Positions 1-7,271 of a DNA stretch of 64,000 nt are shown piece by piece. The translations under genes and the position numbers were made by a program. Under the pieces are notes generated by a model. The model saw only the letters and a program-made list of their open reading frames with translations. It did not search any database and had not been told where the DNA came from. The first letter of the stretch is position 1. Every line of letters begins with the position of its first letter. The DNA lies in the NCBI RefSeq assembly GCF_002906155.1, contig NZ_MUJK01000004.1:372001-436000 (forward strand), in the 5' to 3' direction. The DNA comes from Pseudomonas laurylsulfativorans (GTDB taxonomy: Bacteria > Pseudomonadota > Gammaproteobacteria > Pseudomonadales > Pseudomonadaceae).

Positions 1-1983
1 CCCTTACCTCACCAACCCTATCGAGCGATCAATGAGGCGACCCGCTGTCAGCTAGTGCCCGAATTTAGTGGGCAGAGTGATGCCCAAGGTGTGATCCGCC
101 TGGAGGCCCTGCATCCACTGGCCGTGACCCTGCTGCTCATGGCCAATCCGCTGGCAGAGGTGCTGCAGACCCGCCGAGTGCGCGCGCTGCGTGCCGAACG
201 GCCCGTGTCGACGCCCTTGCAGATTCCGTATCGTTATGAACCTCCACCGGCAGGTTTCTCCCCCGTCGAAAAACAGGCCCTCGATGATGGTCACGGTTAT
301 CACTACCTGCGTATCGGTCAATTGTGCGATCGATTTCCTGATCTGAACCCCGCCTGGCCAGAACAGGACAAACTGCCCGCGTTCCATTTCCCCGACCCGG
401 GCTTCAGCGGTTTCACGGTTGACGACGAAAATCTGGACCGCCGCCATGTGCTGGAAATCTGCCCCTTTCGCGCCTGGTCGCTAGTGCTGCACCACCAGTC
501 GGAATACAGCATGGCCAATGCCTACAACCTTGGGTTGATGGCGAATTTGTCGTACAGCGTGGTCACCCAGAATTTGATGACGCATCGGCCGAACAGCGAT
601 CCCCGAGATGAGTCGGGCTCGGTGGAGGAGTTCTTTTTTCGACAGTGCCTCGACTTGTCTCGTACACCGATGATGATCGATTCCAAGGGAGATCGTCTGC
701 CGGCTCTGGTGGTGGATGTGCCATTTGACCAGCGCTACACCACGGCGGTCATGCTGGATTCGCTGAAGGCCGAGCTGCCGCCGGGCGAGCCAGTGATACC
801 TTCCCTCATTATCGAAAACACCCAGCTTCTTTATGCCATCAATCAGACAGAGGTGATTGTGGCCTGGCGCGGAACTCAGGAGCCCAAGGACTGGCTGACC
901 GATGTGATGTACAGGCCTATGCCTGCCGATGGAAGTGGCTGCGATTTGAAGACACCGGGCACTTATCTGACGGATATTGGAAAAGTGCATTATGGTTTTT
1001 TGCAGGCGTTTGAGGTGGCAAAGAAGTTGTTCGCCAATAGATTCGCTGAGATTAAGAAAACGTTAGTTGGTAAAGAGTTGTTTATTTGCGGCCACAGTTT
1101 GGGTGGCGCATTGGCACTGATTCACTCCGCAGAGCTGAAAGACAATACCCCCATACTTTATACGTATGGCATGCCCCGCACGTTCACAGGTAAGGTCTTG
1201 GAGCAACTTCAAGGGGTGACTCACTTCCGCCATGTCAACGACGCCGACACCATCACCAGCGTGCCGCCCGAGGCGGAACTGGATAACTGGTTATATGGCG
1301 CCTTGGGCCCACTGGGCTCCGACCTTGGCTATGTCTGGTCCGTAGCCCAATTGCTGGCCGGCAAACTAGTGCGCTTCGGCGACCCTTACTGGCATCACGG
1401 GCAGATCGTGATGTTCTATCGGGCCGACCAGCACTTGGCATCGCAAGGTTCTTCCTATCCGGCCTATCGCAACAAGGATGGCCTGGGCGCGCCCTATCAC
1501 AACACCATCACCCAGCGTTTGCCGCACCGCACGCGCATCTACCTGGTACCGAGCCTGAACGATGAGTTCAGCCGCTTCGCGTTTGAAGATCAGAAAACTC
1601 TGATCAAGTCGTTAAATCAGGAAAATCTGGCGTATTTCTTCCCATCCCACACTAACCCCGAACGCAGTAACAAGCGCAGCAACCCGATGGATCATTCGAT
1701 GATCAAGGCCTATCTGCCTTTTTTGCACAATCAACTGCTGGAGCTGAGCGACCCCGAGCGACCGCTGAAGCGCAAGGTGGATCGGGCGAAGTTCGAGCAG
1801 CAGATGCAAACGTTGGGAATTCCCGAGCCAGAGCGCCATCGCAATGGGCAGTTCCTGGCCCTGCAGAAATTGTTACCCATGGCGCTGCGCGCGACCCAGG
1901 ATCTGGAAGGTGGCCCAGAGGCTCTGCAACGTTTCTGCGTCGAACGCGAATTTGGCGTGATGATCGAGATCACCCAGGCCTGA
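1..1983 (+). CDS. Class 3 lipase, probable type VI secretion effector (5' end cut)
   Basis: The reading frame is open from base 1, so the true start lies upstream; at least 660 residues are present. The serine hydrolase elbow GHSLGG is visible, with its Ser codon at 1096-1098. A candidate Asp follows in the NDADT segment (about 1240), and a candidate His in the HHGQIV segment (about 1395), giving the usual class 3 lipase triad. No signal peptide can be judged because the start is missing. The neighbours are a small ORF and two tandem lipoproteins, the typical layout of a phospholipase effector (Tle2/TseL-like) with periplasmic immunity proteins. The family call is firm. The effector role is inferred from context, since no vgrG gene lies in the window. 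Confidence 0.75.
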   Translation, partial: PLPHQPYRAINEATRCQLVPEFSGQSDAQGVIRLEALHPLAVTLLLMANPLAEVLQTRRVRALRAERPVSTPLQIPYRYEPPPAGFSPVEKQALDDGHGYHYLRIGQLCDRFPDLNPAWPEQDKLPAFHFPDPGFSGFTVDDENLDRRHVLEICPFRAWSLVLHHQSEYSMANAYNLGLMANLSYSVVTQNLMTHRPNSDPRDESGSVEEFFFRQCLDLSRTPMMIDSKGDRLPALVVDVPFDQRYTTAVMLDSLKAELPPGEPVIPSLIIENTQLLYAINQTEVIVAWRGTQEPKDWLTDVMYRPMPADGSGCDLKTPGTYLTDIGKVHYGFLQAFEVAKKLFANRFAEIKKTLVGKELFICGHSLGGALALIHSAELKDNTPILYTYGMPRTFTGKVLEQLQGVTHFRHVNDADTITSVPPEAELDNWLYGALGPLGSDLGYVWSVAQLLAGKLVRFGDPYWHHGQIVMFYRADQHLASQGSSYPAYRNKDGLGAPYHNTITQRLPHRTRIYLVPSLNDEFSRFAFEDQKTLIKSLNQENLAYFFPSHTNPERSNKRSNPMDHSMIKAYLPFLHNQLLELSDPERPLKRKVDRAKFEQQMQTLGIPEPERHRNGQFLALQKLLPMALRATQDLEGGPEALQRFCVEREFGVMIEITQA

Positions 1984-2040
1984 GTCCGCGCTCCGGTGCA
2001 AAGCGGCCGAGGTTTTCAACCACAGGGAAAGAGGTAAACC

Positions 2041-2277
2041 ATGAATATTCTGATCCATCCGGCGCAATTTCCAGTGCAAAACGTGACTCATCGGGTCCTC
2101 GATGGAAGTGGGGCGATTTCTCCCTACGTCAGATACCGCATCACCACACGGGAACGCAAAGTGTTCGAGGGCGTGACCGACCACGCCGGGATCTCCCAAC
2201 CTGTCCCCACCCGCTACCCCGAGGCAATGACCATCGAGTTTCCAGACACGCAGGTTCCCAACTCGGAGGAGCAGTGA
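2041..2277 (+). CDS. Small protein linked to the lipase/immunity locus
   Basis: 78 residues, 57 bases after the lipase stop, with a GGAAAGAGG ribosome site just upstream. The C-terminal half has the pattern Y-R-I-T, a charged turn, then VFEGVTD-x-x-G and a hydrophobic strand ending in MTIEF. It resembles the short beta-rich 'EGVTD-G' tails seen on VgrG/PAAR-type cargo proteins, but I cannot name a family with confidence. Its stop overlaps the possible GTG start of the following lipoprotein, so translation is probably coupled. The last 40 codons are copied again at 3110-3235. Confidence 0.55.
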   Translation: MNILIHPAQFPVQNVTHRVLDGSGAISPYVRYRITTRERKVFEGVTDHAGISQPVPTRYPEAMTIEFPDTQVPNSEEQ

Positions 2278-2279
2278 GC

Positions 2280-3056
2280 ATGAACACCCTCATCAAATGC
2301 ACTGCCTCCGGGCTGTTACTGTTCAGTCTCAACGGCTGTGCCCTGGATCGTGGCTTGTCGCCAGAGCCGGGCGGCGAGCAGGTCAGCATTACGGTGAAGG
2401 TCCCGCAGAATCTTGCAGCGGAGCCCATGCAGGTGATCTACCGTTCGGCAAAATGCCCGATCAAGCGTTCCGGACCGGACTGGTCCAGCTTTGAGGTGGA
2501 CGGCTACCTGACCACCACGGTTCAGCCGCTACAACAGGGAAACAGCAACCTGTATGAGACGAAGCTGGCAATCAACAGTGGTGGCGGCTGTCAGTGGCAA
2601 TTGAGCAATGTGACCTTTGGCGTCACCTATGCGAGCACGACGCACTTCGGACAAAACGTTAAGTCGGGTCCTGGAGGGGGAATTATCGTGATGTTTGATC
2701 ATCATCTACCACAACAACGCTCGGCTTTTGACCCGACTAAAGAGGTCAGTGGTGACCTACTGATTAGAGAGGACTATTACCCATGGGTTAATGAGCAATT
2801 CCTTGGGGGACATGAAAAGCTCGCCTGGTTAATCGGCAAGGGCGGCATCTATTTGTATTATCGCGCCAAAAATGCTCGAAAGGTGGAGTTTGAACCCATT
2901 CTGCATGCCGATTACATGGTCTATTCGGTGGGGCCGAAGATGAAAAAAAAAGGGAGTCATAACCAGTTCACCTACTCCGATGGTAGCGTAGTGATGGGTG
3001 GTAGTGACCCAAGCTTCCAAAAGCTGCAAGCCATTCGCCTGGGACAGGCACAGTGA
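2280..3056 (+). CDS. Lipoprotein, candidate lipase immunity protein, copy 1
   Basis: 258 residues from the ATG at 2280; a GTG at 2274 in the same frame is an alternative. The N-terminus is a lipoprotein signal with lipobox LNGC, so the protein should be anchored in the periplasm-facing leaflet. The mature part has no motif I recognise. A periplasmic lipoprotein directly behind a class 3 lipase is the standard arrangement for Tli-type immunity proteins, which bind and block the phospholipase arriving from sister cells. The first 118 or so residues are nearly identical to copy 2 at 3238-4017, while the rest has clearly diverged. The immunity role is inferred. Confidence 0.6.
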   Translation: MNTLIKCTASGLLLFSLNGCALDRGLSPEPGGEQVSITVKVPQNLAAEPMQVIYRSAKCPIKRSGPDWSSFEVDGYLTTTVQPLQQGNSNLYETKLAINSGGGCQWQLSNVTFGVTYASTTHFGQNVKSGPGGGIIVMFDHHLPQQRSAFDPTKEVSGDLLIREDYYPWVNEQFLGGHEKLAWLIGKGGIYLYYRAKNARKVEFEPILHADYMVYSVGPKMKKKGSHNQFTYSDGSVVMGGSDPSFQKLQAIRLGQAQ

Positions 3057-3235
3057 GAGTTCAATTCACGAAGCCCATCGCCACTCGGTTTCTTAGACCA
3101 ATGGGGAACGAACGCAAAGTGTTCGAGGGCGTGACCGACCACGCCGGGATCTCGCAGCCTGTCCCCACCCGCTACCCCGAGGCGATGACCATCGAGTTTC
3201 CAGATACGCTGGTTCCCAACTCGGAGGAGCAATGA
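3053..3235 (+). pseudogene. Truncated duplicate of the 78-residue ORF
   Basis: A 60-codon frame opens with GTG overlapping the stop of lipoprotein copy 1. From about 3110 the bases repeat those at 2152-2277 with very few changes, so the last 40 codons equal the C-terminal half of the 78-residue protein. The first 19 codons are unrelated and look like read-through of the duplication junction. It may be translated but lacks the original N-terminal half, so it is best read as a by-product of the tandem duplication. Confidence 0.65.
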
Positions 3236-3237
3236 GC

Positions 3238-4017
3238 ATGAACACCCTCATCAAATGCACTGCCTCCGGCCTGTTACTGTTCAGTCTCAACGGCTGCGCC
3301 CTGGATCGTGGCTTGTCGCCGGAGTCGGGCGGCGAGCAGGTCAGCATTACGGTGAAGGTCCCGCAGAATCTTGCAGCGGAGCCCATGCAGGTGATCTACC
3401 GCTCGGCAAAATGCCCGATCAAGCGTTCCGGACCGGACTGGTCCAGCTTTGAGGTGGACGGCTACCTGACCACCACGGTTCAGCCGCTACAACAGGGAAA
3501 CAGCAACCTGTATGAGACGAAGCTGGCAATCAACGGTGGTGGTGGATGCCAGTGGCAGTTAAGCAATGTGACCTTTGGTGTCACCTACGCCAATACGACG
3601 CACTTCGGGCAAAAAGTTAAGCCAGCGTCTGGAGGGGGAGTGATCGTAATGTTTGATCATCACCTTGCGCAACGACGCTCGGCTTTTGACCCGACTGAAG
3701 AGGTCAGTGGTGACTTGCTGATAAGAAAGGACTACTACCCAAGAGTGAGCGAGCATTTCATAGGTGGACATGAAAAGCTCGCTTGGCTGGTCGGCGAGGG
3801 TGGTACTTATTTGTATTATCGTGCCCCAAATGCCCGAAAGGTTAAGTTCGAACCCATATTGCATGCCAATTACGTGCTGTATTCAGTGGGTCCGAAAGTG
3901 AAGGAAAAAGGCAACTTCACTCGCTATACGTATCCTGATGGTAGCGTGGTGGCTGATCGTATCAGCGATCCGAACTTCAAAAAGCTGCAAGCCATTCGCC
4001 TGGAGCAATCTCGATAA
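3238..4017 (+). CDS. Lipoprotein, candidate lipase immunity protein, copy 2
   Basis: 259 residues from ATG 3238 (in-frame ATG at 3232 also possible; GGAGGA at about 3223). It has the same lipobox LNGC and the same N-terminal 118 residues as copy 1, with only two substitutions there. Beyond about residue 119 there are dozens of changes, including the GDLLI-Y-Y region and the C-terminus. The pattern suits an immunity gene that was duplicated and then altered in the part that contacts the toxin, or partly homogenised by gene conversion. The function is inferred from the adjacent lipase. Confidence 0.6.
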   Translation: MNTLIKCTASGLLLFSLNGCALDRGLSPESGGEQVSITVKVPQNLAAEPMQVIYRSAKCPIKRSGPDWSSFEVDGYLTTTVQPLQQGNSNLYETKLAINGGGGCQWQLSNVTFGVTYANTTHFGQKVKPASGGGVIVMFDHHLAQRRSAFDPTEEVSGDLLIRKDYYPRVSEHFIGGHEKLAWLVGEGGTYLYYRAPNARKVKFEPILHANYVLYSVGPKVKEKGNFTRYTYPDGSVVADRISDPNFKKLQAIRLEQSR

Positions 4018-4187
4018 AGTGTCAGTGACGCAGCCCCACAGACATCCGTTACCGCACAGGAAGCGTGCTCACATGATGACGGCAGCAAATTGGGCATCAA
4101 TGCAGACGGCCCTGGAGCTATAACTAATTCGCTCTCACACCAATGGAATTCACCTCACAGATTTCAGGGCAACAAATCGCAAAGTAT
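4018..4187. other. Short intergenic segment between convergent genes
   Basis: 170 bases between the second lipoprotein and the RES toxin gene, which face each other. I see no gene, clear terminator or repeat here. Confidence 0.4.
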
Positions 4188-4880
4188 TCAAGCCTCGCTG
4201 ATCTGGCTCACACTGGTGATCTGCCCATTCCACACCATCTCGTAATGCGCTGCTTGAACAATCGAAGACACCGGCCTCGGCGTCATCAACGCCCAGCAAT
4301 GGCTGCCCGGCATGCGCACCGAGTGATAACGCAAACCCGGACAACCGGCATCCCGCACCGCCCGCCCCAGAACACGGGAATGGCTGTAATCGTCCGGCGC
4401 ATACACCGGATCGGTCAGCGGCAGGGCGGTGGCGTCCTTCATCCCGCCATCGCCAAACGCACAGGCCAACCCGCGAAACACAAACCGCTCATAGTTCAGG
4501 CTCGGCACCTTCGACCAATACAGACTCTGGTGATGCCTGACCTCGGCCAGCGCCGCTTCCATCGAATCCGCCAGGTACAACACGCCAAAATTACCATCAC
4601 TGAAACGCGAACCCGCCGGGTTCACATGAGTAAACGGCGCGATGGCATAAGAGCAGCCTGCAATGCCGAACGGAATCTCGCTACGCGCAATCAACTCCAG
4701 CTGACCCACCTCATTCTTCAATCGCGGATTGGTCAGTGCCTGAATCTCGAACAACACCTCGAACTCATCCGCGTCCGCCACATCATCAAACAACGCAATC
4801 GGCGGAAACTTCGAATTGACCAGGCGATATGCCTGCAACGACTGACCGGCAAACACCGCCAGCTCACTCGCCATCACCAT
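4188..4880 (-). CDS. RES-domain toxin (NAD+-degrading family)
   Basis: 230 residues, starting at ATG 4880, 7 bases inside the end of the upstream antitoxin gene. The RES family is named for conserved Arg, Glu and Ser. Here a GSRFS segment, the Glu of AALAEVRHH and the downstream Ser-rich turn occupy the expected places. Characterised RES toxins deplete cellular NAD+ and arrest growth. The antitoxin-first operon with overlapping stop and start is normal for RES/Xre pairs. The reading frame looks intact. Confidence is high for the family and moderate for present activity. Confidence 0.85.
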   Translation of the reverse strand: MVMASELAVFAGQSLQAYRLVNSKFPPIALFDDVADADEFEVLFEIQALTNPRLKNEVGQLELIARSEIPFGIAGCSYAIAPFTHVNPAGSRFSDGNFGVLYLADSMEAALAEVRHHQSLYWSKVPSLNYERFVFRGLACAFGDGGMKDATALPLTDPVYAPDDYSHSRVLGRAVRDAGCPGLRYHSVRMPGSHCWALMTPRPVSSIVQAAHYEMVWNGQITSVSQISEA

Positions 4881-5278
4881 TGCGCACCCCGCAGCATGTC
4901 GATGCGGCGGAAGGTTTCATACAGCGAAATCATGTCGCCCTGAGCCATGATCTCCAACGGGCTGCGGCCATTGAAAAACTCATTGTCATTGGTCATCGAG
5001 GCAAAGCCATACACGTTGTCCGGGTTGTCGAACACCAGCCGCAACGTTGCATGCATGTTCAGCACAAAACTGATGCGCTGCATCTGGTCCGCATCCAGCG
5101 CCACCGCCCAATCCGGGTCACGTTGGCGGGCGCGGGTGTAGGTGCTGCGGGAAATACGCAGGATGCGACAGGCCTGGTCGCTGGTGGCTTTCCACTTTTC
5201 CAGAATGCTCACGGCGGCGCGCAGGCCGGTGACGCATTGGTTTTTAGTGAAGGATTGGGGTTGCAGGGGGACGGCCAT
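4874..5278 (-). CDS. Xre/MbcA/ParS-type antitoxin
   Basis: 134 residues. The N-terminal half contains a helix-turn-helix (ACRILRISRSTY region). The C-terminal half has the toxin-binding signature of this antitoxin family, with an FNGRSPLEIM segment followed by helices. It binds and neutralises the RES toxin encoded immediately downstream and probably represses their shared promoter. A good Shine-Dalgarno (AAGGA) precedes ATG 5278. The palindrome at 5301-5333 is the likely operator. Confidence 0.85.
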   Translation of the reverse strand: MAVPLQPQSFTKNQCVTGLRAAVSILEKWKATSDQACRILRISRSTYTRARQRDPDWAVALDADQMQRISFVLNMHATLRLVFDNPDNVYGFASMTNDNEFFNGRSPLEIMAQGDMISLYETFRRIDMLRGAQW

Positions 5279-5300
5279 GTTCGTGTCCTTGTATCGCGTC

Positions 5301-5333
5301 TATAGATTCAAATGTAGATAGATTGAATCTGTA
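5301..5333. promoter_or_regulatory. Palindromic operator of the RES/Xre operon
   Basis: An inverted repeat AGATTCAA (5304-5311) / TTGAATCT (5323-5330), extended by nearly symmetric flanks (CTAT/GTAG), lies 22-55 bases upstream of the antitoxin start. Its position over the promoter of an Xre-type autoregulator makes it the natural operator. The symmetry is seen directly; the function is inferred. Confidence 0.6.
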
Positions 5334-5340
5334 GAGCAAT

Positions 5341-5762
5341 GCTGGTGCGACGGATGGGCCCGGCATGCCAATGCAACGAAGAATTCAGCTGGTGGTGAGG
5401 GAGGGATCGTCTGCCGGCCAAACCCTGACTGAAAGGTGTCCCAGCATCGCCTCGACAACTGAAGAGTCAGGTCTTGCCTTCGCATTTTATTTCATATGGC
5501 TAATCGCTTAAAAAGCCTGATTTTGTTGGCTTTGATGCCGCTTCGTGGAGCTTTTTAACTGAGCCGCCTTCACGTTTTATTTCACAAATTTGTTTGAGAA
5601 AAACTCCAGGATTCTGAAGATTCAATCGCCAACAAATACAAGACGGGCTCCGGTATTCAATTACTTCGCTGCGGCGTCCTCATGTACCGCTGCAACTAGC
5701 GCGGCCACCGGGTTGCCCGCCTTTTTTTCCCATTGCGAATAAACGCGGTGCCCACGGCTGCA
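5341..5762. other. Relatively AT-rich gap with no intact gene
   Basis: About 420 bases upstream of the toxin-antitoxin operon. On the minus strand a short tail reads to a stop near 5664 (ending HEDAAAK), but its frame is blocked just upstream, so it can only be a fragment. No promoter or repeat could be named. Confidence 0.35.
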
Positions 5763-5930
5763 TCATTGATGAAACGTGCGCCCCAACGCATCCAGCCGAG
5801 TCGCAATAGGCGGCAAGCGCCGACTGCTCGACGCCAGCGTCTGCACATCATCCGCCGTGTTCTGCGCGATGCTCTGCACCGACTGCAAGCGCCCGACAAT
5901 CTCGACACTCGCCGTGGATTGTTCGCGGGT
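5763..5930 (-). pseudogene. C-terminal remnant of a methyl-accepting chemotaxis protein
   Basis: The last 54 codons before the stop at 5763 have the usual end of a Pseudomonas chemoreceptor: REQSTAS, then VQSIAQNTADDVQ, LASSSRRLP and RLDALGRTFH. This is the distal signalling-domain helix and its tail. Upstream of about 5930 the homology stops abruptly and the frame contains unrelated sequence. The ligand-binding, membrane and hairpin parts are absent, so this is a relic. Confidence 0.8.
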
Positions 5931-6138
5931 CGTCGTGAAAATCCGCCCATTGAGACAAATCGTTTGCCGGCATGGTCGCGGTGTATGTGAGAGACCGTGG
6001 AGGGCGTAGCCCTTGGCCATCACTCCAGGCGGGTACGACGTCGCCTGTGGAAAACAATGTCCGATATAGAGGCAAGTAATGCTGAAGCGACGGGGAGTAC
6101 GACAGACTCCGTTGCAAAGCCTGCCGTAAACGAGGTCA

Positions 6139-6273
6139 TTACGATTTCTTCGGCGGATAGTTACCGCGCAAGCCACCGGACGTGTTACCGGTTTTGCTCG
6201 GCAGGTTCGGCACGAGCGGGCGTGATCTGGGTTGGGGGTTGGAGCGGCTTTGGGGTTGAGGTTGCTTGCTCAT
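6139..6273 (-). CDS. Small basic, proline-rich protein (44 residues)
   Basis: The frame ATG 6273 to TAA 6139 encodes 44 residues. It begins MSKQPQPQSRSNPQPRSR and ends GNYPPKKS. A strong ribosome site AGGAGG lies six bases before the ATG. The protein is rich in Pro, Gln, Ser, Arg and Lys, with no hydrophobic segment, so it should be cytosolic and probably disordered. I recall similar short proteins annotated as hypothetical in Pseudomonas, but no function is known to me. The strong ribosome site and clean ends are the reasons for calling it. Confidence 0.6.
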   Translation of the reverse strand: MSKQPQPQSRSNPQPRSRPLVPNLPSKTGNTSGGLRGNYPPKKS

Positions 6274-6395
6274 GTTCGCCTCCTGACGTTCAGGGTTACG
6301 CGAGGTGTTTTACCCATGAAGTTTAGCTAATCGACTGTGTGCAGGGGCGTTTGGCGTGTTGTGAGCGACCAAAACCCGCTGCATGCGGCGTAAAC

Positions 6396-6425
6396 AAAAC
6401 GGGCGCCTGATTAGGCACCCGTTTT
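6396..6425. terminator. Intrinsic terminator hairpin
   Basis: Stem ACGGG-x-GCCT / AGGC-x-CCCGT with a four-base loop, flanked by an A-run on the left and a T-run on the right, so it can work in both directions. It closely resembles the terminator at 15609-15625, which also lies next to a related gene tail. Confidence 0.7.
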
Positions 6426-6428
6426 CGT

Positions 6429-6461
6429 TTACTCCGCTGCTTGTGCTCGCAAGCTTTCTGT
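6429..6461 (-). pseudogene. Terminal fragment of the 15634-15906 gene family
   Basis: The last codons before the TAA at 6429 read TESLRAQAAE, matching the ends of the intact paralogue at 15634 (QLRAQAAD) and of the frameshifted copy at 7071 (RLRAQAAQ). Nothing upstream in frame resembles the rest of the family. The match is short, but the adjoining terminator is shared too. Confidence 0.5.
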
Positions 6462-6515
6462 AGAAGGGGAGTGTCGCGGGGCTGAATTCTGGGCTGGATA
6501 TCCAAGGTGTCGGGG

Positions 6516-6836
6516 TCAGGATTCAGATAATTGCGCCGACCAGTGTTTCATCTCCTCGGCAATGAAATGGTTAACCAGGTCGCTATACATCTTCGCGATG
6601 GCATCCGGGCTCAGGCCTTCGGCCTTAGCCCACTCACGACGAGTCGCAAGCATGGTATTGAATCGTTCCTGGGCACGCACCGAGGCCGCAGATGTCTTGA
6701 ATTTCGAAGCAGCAATTACGTACTGAAAACGTCTGCCCAACAGCTTGATAACGGCCTGATCGAGGGCATCGATCTCGCGTCTGATGTCCTCCATTCCTGC
6801 ACACTCTGCAGGTTGCAAATGATTGGAAACTTCCAT
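6516..6836 (-). CDS. PchB-like chorismate mutase / isochorismate pyruvate-lyase
   Basis: 106 residues, all-alpha AroQ fold. The DIRREIDALD segment, the RR pair at the end of helix 1 and the SKFK motif carry the Arg and Lys that hold chorismate or isochorismate in this family. The C-terminal HFIAEEMKHW is typical of PchB. PchB removes pyruvate from isochorismate to give salicylate, usually for pyochelin-type siderophores. No isochorismate synthase (pchA) or siderophore gene lies nearby, so the copy is an orphan. It could act as a plain chorismate mutase instead. The frame is intact. Confidence 0.75.
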   Translation of the reverse strand: MEVSNHLQPAECAGMEDIRREIDALDQAVIKLLGRRFQYVIAASKFKTSAASVRAQERFNTMLATRREWAKAEGLSPDAIAKMYSDLVNHFIAEEMKHWSAQLSES

Positions 6837-7070
6837 GTGGGTAACTCCGTTTGCTGAAAAAAACTGTGAGCACTGCTGAAGTGCTGTCAGGGATCTTACT
6901 TCCCCCGAGAGTGTGGAGATACAGCCTGGCCTCTGCCTCTCTCTCCAATGTCATAGTCAAATCTGAATGGTTGATTTTGATCAAGAACTGGCGGAGTTTT
7001 TAATTAAAGAGCAAAGGGGCCTGATTTTTTTGCCAAACAGACAACGAGCGCATTAATCACCCGCTTTCAT
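6837..7070. other. Intergenic segment with no gene found
   Basis: 234 bases upstream of the PchB-like gene. It should hold that gene's promoter, but I could not pick a convincing -35/-10 pair. No repeat or RNA was recognised. Confidence 0.3.
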
Positions 7071-7190
7071 TCACTGCGCTGCCTGCGCCCGCAACCTCAG
7101 TCCAATCAAATTCATCAAATCACAACCATCGCGCAATGGAATGGCCAGCAGCTTGGAAAGCGCACAACACCGCCGTGTCGCAACCAAGCA
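7071..7190 (-). pseudogene. Frameshifted C-terminal copy of the 15634-15906 gene
   Basis: The minus strand encodes LGCDTAVL in one frame and then SKLLAIPLRDGCDLMNLIG ending RLRAQAAQ in another. These are the same two blocks seen in order in the intact 90-residue protein at 15634 (LGCDTVVL ... SKLLVIPLRDGCDLMEVIG ... LRAQAAD). The join needs a frameshift at about 7150, and the N-terminal half is missing. Confidence 0.7.
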
Positions 7191-7221
7191 TCGAATGAAT
7201 GAAAAAGCGAGACAGAGTCTC

Positions 7222-7257
7222 AAAAAAACGCCCGGGCCACATTGCGTGGACCGGGCG
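7222..7257 (-). terminator. Terminator of multicopper oxidase copy 1
   Basis: Hairpin CGCCCGG-x-CCAC / GTGG-x-CCGGGCG with a five-base loop (7229-7257), followed on the minus strand by a run of seven T. It starts 14 bases after the stop. A near copy ends the second oxidase gene at 20012-20049. Confidence 0.85.
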
Positions 7258-7271
7258 TCAATCAAGCGGCG

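Noticed and set aside
4143..4943. Long plus-strand frame of 266 codons over the RES toxin gene
   Set aside because: It is antisense to a clear RES-domain gene and has a composition (His, Arg, Gln-rich) typical of shadow frames.
5640..5725. Minus-strand tail ending HEDAAAK
   Set aside because: Only about 30 codons, blocked by a stop just upstream, and I could not tie it to a family.
5997..6326. 109-codon plus-strand frame starting MEGVALGHH
   Set aside because: No ribosome site or family resemblance, and it overlaps the better supported 44-residue gene on the other strand.
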